From assembly GCF_024505145.1 (NCBI RefSeq), contig NZ_JANIAA010000011.1:124001-188000 (forward strand): a stretch of DNA of 64,000 nucleotides, given 5' to 3'. Source of the stretch: Streptomyces rugosispiralis (GTDB lineage Bacteria > Actinomycetota > Actinomycetes > Streptomycetales > Streptomycetaceae). The translations under genes were made by a program, and so were the position numbers. Below the pieces are notes generated by a model. It made no database searches and had not been told where the DNA came from. It worked only from the letters and a program-made list of their open reading frames with translations. How positions within the stretch are numbered: position 1 is the first letter of the stretch; each line of letters starts with the position of its first letter. Shown here one piece after another: positions 34,990 to 43,626 of this stretch.

Positions 34990-36840
34990 ATGTCAGCGCG
35001 GCTCCACCGTGTCCTCCACGGACTCCTGACCCTGGCCATCGCCCTGGCCGGCCTGGTCGCCCTCCCCACGCCGTCCCGTGCCGCGACCCCGGTCTGCGCA
35101 CTGGCGTGCGACACCCTCGACCCCTCGAAGGCACAGCGCGAGACCTTCCCCGTACCGCAGGTGAACCTGGGCGGCCGGATCCTGAAGTTGCACGTCTCCG
35201 ACCCCGACTCCATGGCCTGGGCCAGCATCGACAACGGTGTGCCGGGCGACGCGGTCTGGCTCGACCGGTCCTGGGACCGGGGCGCCACCTGGGAGGGCCT
35301 GCTCGGCAAGGCGAGCATCCCCGGCACCTGGACCGGCACCCGCACCCTGATGTACAACCTCACCGACCCGGTGGGCCACCGGCGCGGCTGGCTCCGCGCC
35401 TGCGGTGACGCCGCCGGTGTCACCTGCACCGACTGGGTCTACCCGAAGGTGTGCGACGGCACGTTCTGCGACGGCGCCGACCCCGCCGGCGCGGCCGGCG
35501 ACGACCGCCCGGTGCCCTCCACCACCCTCTTCGGGCGCACCATCAGCCTCCATGTCGACCAGAAGAACGGGATGGCGTGGGGCGTCATCGAAAGCGGTGG
35601 CGCGGGCGACGAGATCTGGCTGGACCGCTCCTGGGACACCGGCGCCGGCTGGCCCGAGGGCTCCTCCCTCGGCCGTACGGGCGTGGCGTCGGGCAAGACC
35701 TCGACGCGGACGGCCATGTTCGCCACCCGGGACCCGCGCGGGCTGATGTTCGGCGGCGCGGTCCGGGCGTGTGGCCGTGAGGCGAGCCACCAGGAGGGCA
35801 GTTGCACGGCCTGGGTCAGGCCCGCGCCGAGCCGGGCACGCGCGGCCGCGGACGCGCTGATGGCCTCGTACCACACGTACGAGGGCTGGTGGCGCAGCAG
35901 TTGGTGGAACTCGGCCGTCGCCGTCACCTCGCTCATCGACTTCGCCGAGCGCACCGGGCGGCACGACTACGACTGGGTCATCGCCCGCACCTTCGAGCAG
36001 AACCGCGGCACCTTCGCCCCCGGCGAGCGCAGCTCCGACGCGGTGGAGGGCCACTTCATCAGCCGCGCCATCGACGACGCGGCCTGGTGGGGCGTGGCCT
36101 GGCTGGCGGCGTACGACCACACCCATGAGCGGCGCTACCTGGACGAGGCGGTCACCATCGCCGCCTACGTCCACCAGTACTGGGACACCGGCAGCTGCGG
36201 CGGCGGTGTGTGGTGGAACCGGGAGCGCACCTACAAGAACGCCGTGACCAACGGGCTGTACCTGTGGCTGGCCACATCACTGCACCGGCGGATCTCCGGC
36301 GACACCGTGTGGGGCGACCGGGCGACCACGGCCGCGACCTGGTACCTCAACAGCGGGATGATCAACAGCGCGGGGCTGGTCAACGACGGGCTGACCGGCG
36401 ACTGCCGCAACAACTCCCAGACCGTGTGGAGTTACAACCAGGGCCTCGCCATCGGCGCCTTCACCCAACTCTGGCGGTCCACCGGCAATGCCCGGTACCT
36501 GGACACCGCCCGCCGCCTGGCGGACGCCGCGACCACCTCGGCGGCGCTGACCCGCGACGGCGTGCTGACCGAGTCCTGCGACACCGGCGGCAACGCCTGC
36601 GACGACAACCAGAAGCAGTTCAAGGGCATCTTCATGCGCCACTTCGCCGACCTCGCGGACGCCACCGGATCCGCCACCTACCGGGCGTACATCAAGAAGC
36701 AGGCCGACTCGATCTGGGTCACCGACCGCGACCCGCTCAACCGGCTCGGCCAGCGCTGGGCGGGCACCGCCCCCAACCAGGTGGACTGGCGCACCCAGGC
36801 CAGTGCCCTTGGCGCGCTGACGGCCGCGGACGGCCTGTGA
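34990..36840 (+). CDS. Secreted GH76 protein (alpha-1,6-mannanase family) with duplicated N-terminal module
   Basis: 616-residue exported protein. Signal: VLHGLLTLAIALAGLVALPT then SRA. Two related modules of about 95 residues follow (about 55-150 and 178-277), each with KLHVSD/SLHVD, MAW, DxxWLDRSWD and RACG, with paired cysteines. The catalytic GH76 (alpha/alpha)6 domain starts about 283; the catalytic Asp pair is Asp362-Asp363 in RAIDDAAWWGVAW, and later SQTVWSYNQGLAIGAF and QKQFKGIFMRHFADL. GH76 enzymes cut alpha-1,6-mannan of fungal or bacterial origin. ATG at 34990, preceded by GGAAAGG. Between GH2 and GH43 genes. The tandem modules are probably for carbohydrate or cell-wall binding. 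Confidence 0.87.
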   Translation: MSARLHRVLHGLLTLAIALAGLVALPTPSRAATPVCALACDTLDPSKAQRETFPVPQVNLGGRILKLHVSDPDSMAWASIDNGVPGDAVWLDRSWDRGATWEGLLGKASIPGTWTGTRTLMYNLTDPVGHRRGWLRACGDAAGVTCTDWVYPKVCDGTFCDGADPAGAAGDDRPVPSTTLFGRTISLHVDQKNGMAWGVIESGGAGDEIWLDRSWDTGAGWPEGSSLGRTGVASGKTSTRTAMFATRDPRGLMFGGAVRACGREASHQEGSCTAWVRPAPSRARAAADALMASYHTYEGWWRSSWWNSAVAVTSLIDFAERTGRHDYDWVIARTFEQNRGTFAPGERSSDAVEGHFISRAIDDAAWWGVAWLAAYDHTHERRYLDEAVTIAAYVHQYWDTGSCGGGVWWNRERTYKNAVTNGLYLWLATSLHRRISGDTVWGDRATTAATWYLNSGMINSAGLVNDGLTGDCRNNSQTVWSYNQGLAIGAFTQLWRSTGNARYLDTARRLADAATTSAALTRDGVLTESCDTGGNACDDNQKQFKGIFMRHFADLADATGSATYRAYIKKQADSIWVTDRDPLNRLGQRWAGTAPNQVDWRTQASALGALTAADGL

Positions 36841-36914
36841 CGCCTCCCCACCAACCGGCCGACCGCCACCTCGACCCCCACGAGCCGTACTCGCATCGAC
36901 GCAAGGAAGCGCCC

Positions 36915-38381
36915 ATGAGTCCTCGCACCGCCCGCCGCCACGCGGCACTGCTCACCGCCCTGCTCGCCATCCTGTGGGGCCTGATCGCCGCACCGCCCGC
37001 GGCCACGGCGGCCCCGCACACCGCCGCCGCGGCCCCGCACACCGCCGCCGCGGGTACCTTCCGCAACCCCCTCAACACCGGCCCCGACCCGTTCGTGACC
37101 ACCTGGAACGGGAACTACTACCTGACCACCACGCAGGGCGACAGCATCCGGATGTGGCGCTCCACCTCCCTGGGCACCCTGCTCGACGCCGACCCCATCA
37201 CCGTGTGGACGGACACCGACGGCTCCCGCAACCAGCACATCTGGGCGCCGGAGTTCTACCGCTTCGGCAACCGCTGGTACCTCTACTACACCGCCGACGA
37301 CGGGGTCGACGACCACCACCGGCTCTATGTGCTGGAGTCGGACCGCGACGACCCGGCCGGCCCGTACCACTTCAAGTCCCGGCTGACGCCGCCCAACCAC
37401 ACCGCCGACTTCGCCATCGACCCCGGCATCCTCGAGCACAACGGGCGCCTGTACCTCGCGTACTCCGGTATCAACCAGTACCAGCACAACGGCCTCAACA
37501 TCGCCCCGATGTCCAACCCGTACACCGTCTCGGGCAACGCGGTCGCCATCAACGCGGCGGGCGGCTGCCCGGAGGTGCGCGAGGGCCCTGAGTTCCTCTA
37601 CCGCAACGGCCGCACCTGGATGACGTACTCCACCTGCGACACGGGCAAGCCGGACTACCAGGTCTGGATGATGTCCCTGCCGTCCACCGCCGACCCGCTC
37701 GTGCCCGGCAACTGGACCCAGCACCCCGGCGCGGTGTTCTCCCGCGCCGATGACCACGGCGTCTACGGTCCGGGCCACCACGCGTTCTTCCGCTCGCCGG
37801 ACGGCAAGGAGGACTGGATCGTCTACCACGCCAAGACCACGTCGGTGAACACCTACAGCAACCGCACCACCCGCGCCCAGAAGATCACCTGGAACGCCGA
37901 CGGCAGCCCGAACCTGGGCCGCCCGCTCGCCATGGGCGCCACCCAGGACCTGCCGTCCGGCGACCCTGGGGCGGGCACGTACTGGATCAATGACGACGGC
38001 CGGTCCAGCGGCGACGGAAGCGTGTCGTACACCGGCACCTGGAACTCGGGGACCGGCTGCGCCACCCAGTGCTTCTGGGGCGACGACCACTGGAGCGACC
38101 GGGCGGGCAACACCGCCACCTTCTCCTTCACCGGCACCCGGATCGCCCTGCTCTCGGTCCGCGACACCGGCAACGGCATCGCCGCCCTCAGCATCGACGG
38201 CGGCCCCGAGCAACGCTTCGACTTCTACGGCGCGATCCGCACCGGGGAGACCCTGCAGTACCTCAGTCCCCGGCTCCCCTCCGGCCGGCACACCCTGCGC
38301 ATCCGGGTGACCGGCGAGCACAACGCCCAGTCGGGCGCCTCGTTCGTGAGCGTGGACCGCGCCGAGGTGTACACCCGCTGA
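36915..38381 (+). CDS. Secreted GH43 glycoside hydrolase
   Basis: 488-residue exported protein. Signal helix ALLTALLAILWGLIAAPPAATA, then a duplicated APHTAAA segment. Five-bladed GH43 propeller with base Asp58 (GPDPFV), pKa-modulating Asp169 (FAIDPGI) and acid Glu223 (REGPEFLY), plus NQHIWAPEFYRFGNRWYLYYTA. From about 370 a separate beta domain (YTGTWNSGTGCATQCFWGDD; GRHTLRIRVTGEHNAQSGAS) likely binds carbohydrate. The GH43 subfamilies close to this are usually arabinofuranosidases or arabinanases. Start ATG at 36915 with AAGGAAG. Third of three co-oriented glycosidase genes; a 12-bp hairpin follows. Confidence 0.87.
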   Translation: MSPRTARRHAALLTALLAILWGLIAAPPAATAAPHTAAAAPHTAAAGTFRNPLNTGPDPFVTTWNGNYYLTTTQGDSIRMWRSTSLGTLLDADPITVWTDTDGSRNQHIWAPEFYRFGNRWYLYYTADDGVDDHHRLYVLESDRDDPAGPYHFKSRLTPPNHTADFAIDPGILEHNGRLYLAYSGINQYQHNGLNIAPMSNPYTVSGNAVAINAAGGCPEVREGPEFLYRNGRTWMTYSTCDTGKPDYQVWMMSLPSTADPLVPGNWTQHPGAVFSRADDHGVYGPGHHAFFRSPDGKEDWIVYHAKTTSVNTYSNRTTRAQKITWNADGSPNLGRPLAMGATQDLPSGDPGAGTYWINDDGRSSGDGSVSYTGTWNSGTGCATQCFWGDDHWSDRAGNTATFSFTGTRIALLSVRDTGNGIAALSIDGGPEQRFDFYGAIRTGETLQYLSPRLPSGRHTLRIRVTGEHNAQSGASFVSVDRAEVYTR

Positions 38382-38396
38382 CACCCGGCCACGTCC

Positions 38397-38424
38397 GCGG
38401 CCCCCGCCCGGTGGCGGGGGCCGC
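38397..38424 (+). terminator. Hairpin after GH43 gene
   Basis: Perfect 12-bp stem GCGGCCCCCGCC/GGCGGGGGCCGC with loop CGGT. It ends the glycosidase group and separates it from the LysR gene. Confidence 0.75.
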
Positions 38425-38486
38425 ACCCGCCGCGGGGGTCAGGCGAGACATGACGCCCGGCGCGATTCCGCCGGGCCTGCCCTACC

Positions 38487-39437
38487 GTGGCGCGGGTGGA
38501 TCTCAACTTGCTCGTGGCGCTGGACGCGCTGCTGGAGGAGAACAGCGTGACCGCCGCGGCCGACCGGCTGAACCTCTCGCCACCGGCGATGAGCCGGACG
38601 CTGGCCCGGATCCGTCGCGCCACCGGCGACGACATCCTGGTCCGCGCCGGCCGCACCATGGTCCCGACCCCGCGCGCCCTCGAACTGCGCGAGGAGACCC
38701 GCGACCTGGTCCGGCGGGCCACCGCCGTGCTCACTCCCGTACGCCGGCTCGACCTCGCCCGGCTGAACCGGCACTTCACCGTGCGGGGGCATGACGCGCT
38801 GCTGGCGGCACTCGCCGCCCCGCTGATCGCCAGGGTCGGCGCCACCGCCCCGAACATCCATCTGAGCCTGCTGGCCGAGTCCGCAGCCGACCGGCCCGAC
38901 CTCGCCCGGGGCCAGGTCGATCTGGAGATCGGCGCGGACGAGCCGGACCGTCCGGAGATCTCCTCCGAGGTGGTCGGCGCCGACCGGTTGGTCCTGGCCC
39001 TGCGGCGGGGGCACCCCCTCGCCAGGGGCCGGGTCGGCCTCGACAAGCTCATCCGCATGACCTTCGTGACGGTCTCGCGCCGGGGCCGACTGCACAACGC
39101 CATCGACGACGCCCTCGCCGAACACGGCCTGCGGCGGCGGGTGATCGCGTCCCTGCCGACGAGCGCCGCGGCGCTGGACGTGGTGTCCCGTTCGGACGCC
39201 GTGGCCGTCGTCGCCGAGCGGGTCTGCCGACCCGCCTCGGCGCGGCTCGGCCTCGTCACCCGGCGGCTCCCGCTGGAACTGCCACCGACCCAGGTGGTCC
39301 TCACCTGGCATCACCGGCACGACAGCGACCCCGCGCACGCGTGGCTGCGCGGCCAGGTGCGGGACGTGCTCCGCGAGGCGACCGACGGCACCGCGAAGGG
39401 CCGACCCGCGACCGGGCGGCTACGCGGATCCGTGTAG
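38487..39437 (+). CDS. LysR family transcriptional regulator
   Basis: Regulator of 316 residues. N-terminal winged helix-turn-helix VDLNLLVALDALLEENSVTA, AADRLNLSPPAMSRTLARIR, then a LysR substrate-binding domain, with FTVRGHDALLAALAAPL and RPEISSEVVGADRLVLALRRGH. The subgroup resembles regulators of aromatic or drug-inducible efflux and reductase genes, which usually act on a neighbouring divergent gene, but no such divergent gene exists here. Start is one of two close GTG codons (38487 or 38496); choice uncertain. Confidence 0.88.
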   Translation: MARVDLNLLVALDALLEENSVTAAADRLNLSPPAMSRTLARIRRATGDDILVRAGRTMVPTPRALELREETRDLVRRATAVLTPVRRLDLARLNRHFTVRGHDALLAALAAPLIARVGATAPNIHLSLLAESAADRPDLARGQVDLEIGADEPDRPEISSEVVGADRLVLALRRGHPLARGRVGLDKLIRMTFVTVSRRGRLHNAIDDALAEHGLRRRVIASLPTSAAALDVVSRSDAVAVVAERVCRPASARLGLVTRRLPLELPPTQVVLTWHHRHDSDPAHAWLRGQVRDVLREATDGTAKGRPATGRLRGSV

Positions 39438-39518
39438 CCGCCCGGTCGCGTAGCCGCGTCCAGGCGCTTCGGCTCACATACGCATCGTGAGCCGCTTGGC
39501 ACACTATTCTTCGTATTG

Positions 39519-40829
39519 TCAGATGGCGAGGGTCGCGCGCAGCGCCGGTTGCAGCCGCTCGCCGTGTGCGCGCACCATCTCGTCGCACAGCTCCCAGATC
39601 TGCTCGACCCGCAGGGCGGCGGCCGTCGCCGGGTCGGTCATGGCCGCGTGCCGGATATGGCGTGGCTCGTCCTCCAGGGCGGCGCGCACCACGAGGTCGT
39701 TCATGCTGAGGTAGGTGCGGTTGAGCGCGGCGAGCTGCGGGGGCAGCGCACCGGCACGGGTCGGCTGGACACCGGACCGGTCGACCAGACACGGCACTTC
39801 GACCACGCCGTGGGCCGGAAGGTTCTCGATGAGGCCGTGGTTGGGCACATTGCCGTAGACGGTCCTGGGGGTGCCGGTCACCATCGAGTGGATGATCTGC
39901 GGGGCGTACTCCATGGTCCCCTCGACGTCGATGGGGGCGCCGGCCGCGAGGGCGTCGCGGGTCCGTTCGTACGCGTCGACGTTCTCGTCCACGATGCCGA
40001 GGTACGCGCCGACGGGCAGCCGCAGCCGCTCGATCTCGCTGTCGTGGTGCAGATACCAGGGCACGTATTCGGAGGAGTGCTCGCTGGTCTCGGTCGGGTA
40101 GTAGCCGAGCCGCCGGTACATGTCGACGCGGACCCGCCGCCGCAGCTGCCCGTTCTCCGCGATCAGCGCGTCCAGCCGGGGGTAGAGGTCGGTGCCGTCG
40201 TGCTCCAGACGGAGCACCCACGCCTGGTGGTTGACCCCGGCGGCGCGGTAGGTGACCTCGTCGAAGGGGACCTCCAGCAGGTCGCACAGGTCGTGGATGG
40301 TCCAGTGCACCGAGTGGCACAGGCCGACGACCCGGGTCAGCCCGGTGGCCGCCACGAGGTACTGCACGTTCATGGCCATCGGGTTGGTGTAGTTGAGCAG
40401 CCAGGCCCCGGGGCATACGGCGGCGATGTCCTCGCCCAGCGCCTTGAGGAACGGGAAGGTGCGCAGGGCGCGGAAGATGCCGCCGACGCCGAGGGTGTCG
40501 CCGATGGTCTGCCGCACACCGTGCCGGGCGGGGATCTCGAAGTCGATCCGGGTGGCCTCGCCCATGCCGATCTGGACGAGGTTGATGACGAAGTCGGCGC
40601 CGTCGAGCGCCTCGCGCCGGTCGGCGTGTGCGGTGATGTGCGCGGCGGCGCCCCGCAGCTCGGCGATGTACCGCGCGGCGGACTCGGCGGTGGCCAGGCG
40701 TTCCGGGTCGATGTCGTGCAGGGCGATCCGCGCGGACTTCAGCTCCGGGAAGGCGAAGAGATCCGCCAGCAGGCCCTGGGTGAAGACGACGCTTCCCGCG
40801 CCGATCAGCACGATCTTGGGGTTGATCAT
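39519..40829 (-). CDS. GH4 family glycosidase (alpha-galactosidase/MelA-like)
   Basis: 436-residue cytoplasmic enzyme of glycoside hydrolase family 4, which uses NAD and a divalent metal with a redox-elimination mechanism. Visible: NAD loop KIVLIGAGSVVFTQGLLADL at the N-terminus, LNYTNPMAM, the metal-binding Cys/His in GLCHSVHWT, GVNHQAWVL, and YVPWYLHH. No phosphosugar-specific feature was evident, so alpha-galactosidase or alpha-glucuronidase/galacturonidase is more likely than a 6-phospho-glucosidase. ATG at 40829 overlaps the PfkB kinase stop by 4 bp. Last gene of a leftward sugar operon (SBP, two permeases, kinase, glycosidase). Confidence 0.85.
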   Translation of the reverse strand: MINPKIVLIGAGSVVFTQGLLADLFAFPELKSARIALHDIDPERLATAESAARYIAELRGAAAHITAHADRREALDGADFVINLVQIGMGEATRIDFEIPARHGVRQTIGDTLGVGGIFRALRTFPFLKALGEDIAAVCPGAWLLNYTNPMAMNVQYLVAATGLTRVVGLCHSVHWTIHDLCDLLEVPFDEVTYRAAGVNHQAWVLRLEHDGTDLYPRLDALIAENGQLRRRVRVDMYRRLGYYPTETSEHSSEYVPWYLHHDSEIERLRLPVGAYLGIVDENVDAYERTRDALAAGAPIDVEGTMEYAPQIIHSMVTGTPRTVYGNVPNHGLIENLPAHGVVEVPCLVDRSGVQPTRAGALPPQLAALNRTYLSMNDLVVRAALEDEPRHIRHAAMTDPATAAALRVEQIWELCDEMVRAHGERLQPALRATLAI

Positions 40830-41782
40830 GACGGGATGTCTCCGTTGGCGGTGAGGTGGGTGAGGGCTTCGTCCCAGGTGGGCTGGGCGGTGGTGCCGCC
40901 CGCGGCGCGGGTGGACAGCGCGCCGCAGGCGACGGCGAGGTCGAGCGCCTCGGCGATCGGCCGGCCCGTCAGCCGTCCGGCGAGGAAGCCGGCGTTGAAG
41001 CTGTCGCCCGCGCCGACGGCGTCCTGGGGTGTGATACGGATACCGGCGGTGCTGAGCAGGGTCCGGCCGTCGTGGCAGAGGGCGCCGTCCGCCCCGTTCT
41101 TGACGGCCACCAGCGGGACCTGCCGGGCGAGGAGTTCGGCGGCCGCCGCGACGGACGTGCCGTCGGTGCCCGCCAGCCGGTGGGCCTCGGCCGCGTTGGG
41201 CAGCAGGAGGTCGGTCCTGGCGAGTACGGGCGCAAGCGCGGCGCGGTCCCAGCGGCCCGAGGGGTCGTCGTTGGTGTCCAGCGAGGTGGTGGCGCCCGCC
41301 ACGCGGGCGGTGTCGAAGAGGTCCGGCAGATCGGCGGCGAGCCCCGGCATGAGGAAGTACGACGCGGCGTGGAGGTGCCGGGTCGAGGTCAGCAGGCGTG
41401 CGGGAATGTCGCGGCCCGAGGTGGTGGCGAGGGTGCCCGGCGCGGTGAGGATGGCCCGGTCGTCCCCGCGGGTCACGATGACCGTGAGCGGTGTCGGCAG
41501 GCCGCCGTCCAGGTGCAGACCGCTGACGTCGACGCCGTGCGCCACGAGCCGGTCGCGCATGTAGTGTCCGGCGCCGTCGTCCCCGACGCGTCCGGCGAAG
41601 GCCACGCGCAGCCCCAGCCGGGCGGCGCCGCACGCGGTGATCGCGGCGGAGCCGCCGAGGGTGAGCGCGCCGCTGTCGACGAGCTGTTCGCGCCGGCTGA
41701 AGGCGAACGGGGCATCGAGCGGTCCGACGATGACGTCCGGGTTGGCGTCCCCGATGACGAGCAGGTCGAAGGTGGGTGGCAT
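40826..41782 (-). CDS. PfkB family carbohydrate kinase
   Basis: 318-residue ribokinase-type kinase. Begins FDLLVIGDANPDVIVG; the first substrate motif is GGSAAITACGAARLG, and the C-terminal signature DAVGAGDSFNAGFLAG contains the catalytic Asp and anion hole. The substrate is not clear: relatives act on fructose, 2-keto-3-deoxygluconate or similar. Located between the importer permeases and a GH4 glycosidase, so it presumably phosphorylates the sugar released inside the cell. Confidence 0.87.
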   Translation of the reverse strand: MPPTFDLLVIGDANPDVIVGPLDAPFAFSRREQLVDSGALTLGGSAAITACGAARLGLRVAFAGRVGDDGAGHYMRDRLVAHGVDVSGLHLDGGLPTPLTVIVTRGDDRAILTAPGTLATTSGRDIPARLLTSTRHLHAASYFLMPGLAADLPDLFDTARVAGATTSLDTNDDPSGRWDRAALAPVLARTDLLLPNAAEAHRLAGTDGTSVAAAAELLARQVPLVAVKNGADGALCHDGRTLLSTAGIRITPQDAVGAGDSFNAGFLAGRLTGRPIAEALDLAVACGALSTRAAGGTTAQPTWDEALTHLTANGDIPS

Positions 41783-41823
41783 ACGGGTTCCTGAAGGGTG
41801 AGGGAGGGGCTGGGCGGTGCCGG

Positions 41824-42669
41824 TCAGCCCTTGAGGCCGGTGGAGGTGATCGACCGGACGAAGGTCTTCTGGGCGGCGAGGAAGGCGAGCAGCACCGGCA
41901 GGACGGTGATGACGTTCCCCGCCATCACGGCCGACCACTGGGTGTGGTGCTGCCCCCGGAAGGTGGTCAGGCCCAGCTGGAGGGTGTAGTTGGCGTCGTG
42001 GTTCAGCGCGATGAGCGGCCACGAGAGGTCGTTCCAGGTGGTGAGGAAGGTCAGCACGGCGACCGTGCTGAGCGCCGGGCGGGACAGCGGGACGACGATC
42101 TGGAACAGCACCCGCAGCCGCGAACACCCGTCGATCCAGGCGGCCTCCTCCAGCTCCCTGGGCAGGGAGAGGAAGAACTGCCGCAGCAGGAACACCGCGA
42201 ACGGCGTCACCAGCGAGGGCACGATCAGCGCCCCGAGGGTGTCGACGAGCCCCAGCTTCCGCATCACCAGGAACGTCGGGATCATCGTCAGCTGGAACGG
42301 GATGGCCATGGTGGCCAGCATCAGCACCAGCAGCACCCGGGACCCGCCGAATCGCATCCGGGCGAAGGCGTATCCGCCCAGCGTCCCCAGCAGCAGATTG
42401 GACACGACCGCGACGGCCGAGACGATCAGCGAGTTGGCGAACCAGCGCGGGAACATCGCGTTGCCGAGCACGAAGCGGTAGCCGTCCAGGTGGATCCCGG
42501 AGGGCCAGAGCGCGGGCGGGAAGCGGTTGATCTCCGCGTCGCTCATCACGGAGCTGAGCCCCAGCCAGATCAGCGGTACGGCGAAGAGCAGCGCCAGCGG
42601 CGCGAGCAGCAGATGCCACGGGCTGAACGGCAGCCGCGGCCGCCGCCGTGGGGAGGACGGATCCGTCAT
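41824..42669 (-). CDS. Carbohydrate ABC transporter permease (MalG type)
   Basis: 281-residue permease with six helices. It starts LLLAPLALLFAVPLIWLGLSS; the ATPase-docking loop is ELEEAAWIDGCSRLRVLFQI and the end is KTFVRSITSTGLKG, the usual MalG-type C-terminus. ATG at 42669 overlaps the stop of the first permease (ATGA). No ATPase gene in the operon. Confidence 0.92.
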   Translation of the reverse strand: MTDPSSPRRRPRLPFSPWHLLLAPLALLFAVPLIWLGLSSVMSDAEINRFPPALWPSGIHLDGYRFVLGNAMFPRWFANSLIVSAVAVVSNLLLGTLGGYAFARMRFGGSRVLLVLMLATMAIPFQLTMIPTFLVMRKLGLVDTLGALIVPSLVTPFAVFLLRQFFLSLPRELEEAAWIDGCSRLRVLFQIVVPLSRPALSTVAVLTFLTTWNDLSWPLIALNHDANYTLQLGLTTFRGQHHTQWSAVMAGNVITVLPVLLAFLAAQKTFVRSITSTGLKG

Positions 42670-43616
42670 GACGTGGCTCCCTCGATACGGCGGGCGCCGC
42701 GGCGCCGGACCAGCCGCAACGCGGCGGCGGCCACCAGCAGGGCGACGCCCAGGACATAGGCCGCCGCGGCCCCGTAACCGGCGGTGAAGTTCCGGAACGC
42801 CTGCTCCCAGACGAAGTAGACGATCACGGTGGTGGATCCGAGCGGGCCGCCCTTCGTCGTCACATACACCAGGTCGAAGACCTGTAGGGCGCTGATCGTC
42901 TGCCAGAGCAGCAGGAACACGCTGACCGGCCCGATGGTGGGCAGGGTGACATGGCGCAGCACATGACGGCGTTCCGCGCCGTCCAGGGTGGCGGCCTCGG
43001 TGAGTTCGCGGGGCACGTCCTGGAGGGCCGCGAGATAGATCACGACGCAGAAGCCGGTGCCGCTCCACAGCGAGATGCCCACCAGGACCAGCAGCGCCTG
43101 CGCCGGATCGGACAGGAAGCCCTGTGGCGAGACTCCGAGGTGGTGCAGCAGCGAGTTGGCCGCGCCGAACTCCGGGTCGAGGATGAAGGAGAACAGCACG
43201 CCCTGGGCGGCGGCCGAGACCACGAACGGCACGAAGAGCAGGGTGCGGTACAGACCGGTGAACCGGATCCGGCGGTTGAGGATCAGCGCGAGCGCCAGCC
43301 CCAGACCGATGCTCAGCGGTACGTACAGCGCCGTGTACTCCAGGGTGTTGCGCACGGCCTGGGCGAACTGCGGATCGTCGGCCAGTTGGCGGTAGTTGTC
43401 CAGGCCCACCCAGGCGCTCGGGGTGAGCAGGTCGCTGTACTGGAACGACAGCAGCAGGGACCACAGGACGGGGACGACGCTCAGGCCCAGGATGACCAGG
43501 ACGGAGGGGAGGACGAACACCCAGGCGGTCGCGGCCTCCCGGCGGCCTCGGCGGCGTCCGGAACGGGCCGGTGTGCGGGGCGCCGGGCGAGTGATGGGGG
43601 TGGGCAGACGGGACAT
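42666..43616 (-). CDS. Carbohydrate ABC transporter permease (MalF type)
   Basis: 316-residue permease. First helix AWVFVLPSVLVILGLSVVPVLW, then SDLLTPSAWVGLDNYRQLADD, and the EAA loop ELTEAATLDGAERRHVLRHV. ATG at 43616 has GAGGAG upstream; 29 further in-frame codons are probably not translated. Begins 10 bp after the binding-protein gene and overlaps the next permease. Confidence 0.92.
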   Translation of the reverse strand: MSRLPTPITRPAPRTPARSGRRRGRREAATAWVFVLPSVLVILGLSVVPVLWSLLLSFQYSDLLTPSAWVGLDNYRQLADDPQFAQAVRNTLEYTALYVPLSIGLGLALALILNRRIRFTGLYRTLLFVPFVVSAAAQGVLFSFILDPEFGAANSLLHHLGVSPQGFLSDPAQALLVLVGISLWSGTGFCVVIYLAALQDVPRELTEAATLDGAERRHVLRHVTLPTIGPVSVFLLLWQTISALQVFDLVYVTTKGGPLGSTTVIVYFVWEQAFRNFTAGYGAAAAYVLGVALLVAAAALRLVRRRGARRIEGATS

Positions 43617-43626
43617 GGGCAGCTCC

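Noticed and set aside
39519..40829. Malate/lactate dehydrogenase for the GH4 protein
   Set aside because: The NAD loop is similar, but NYTNPMAM, GLCHSV and GVNHQAW are GH4 signatures.
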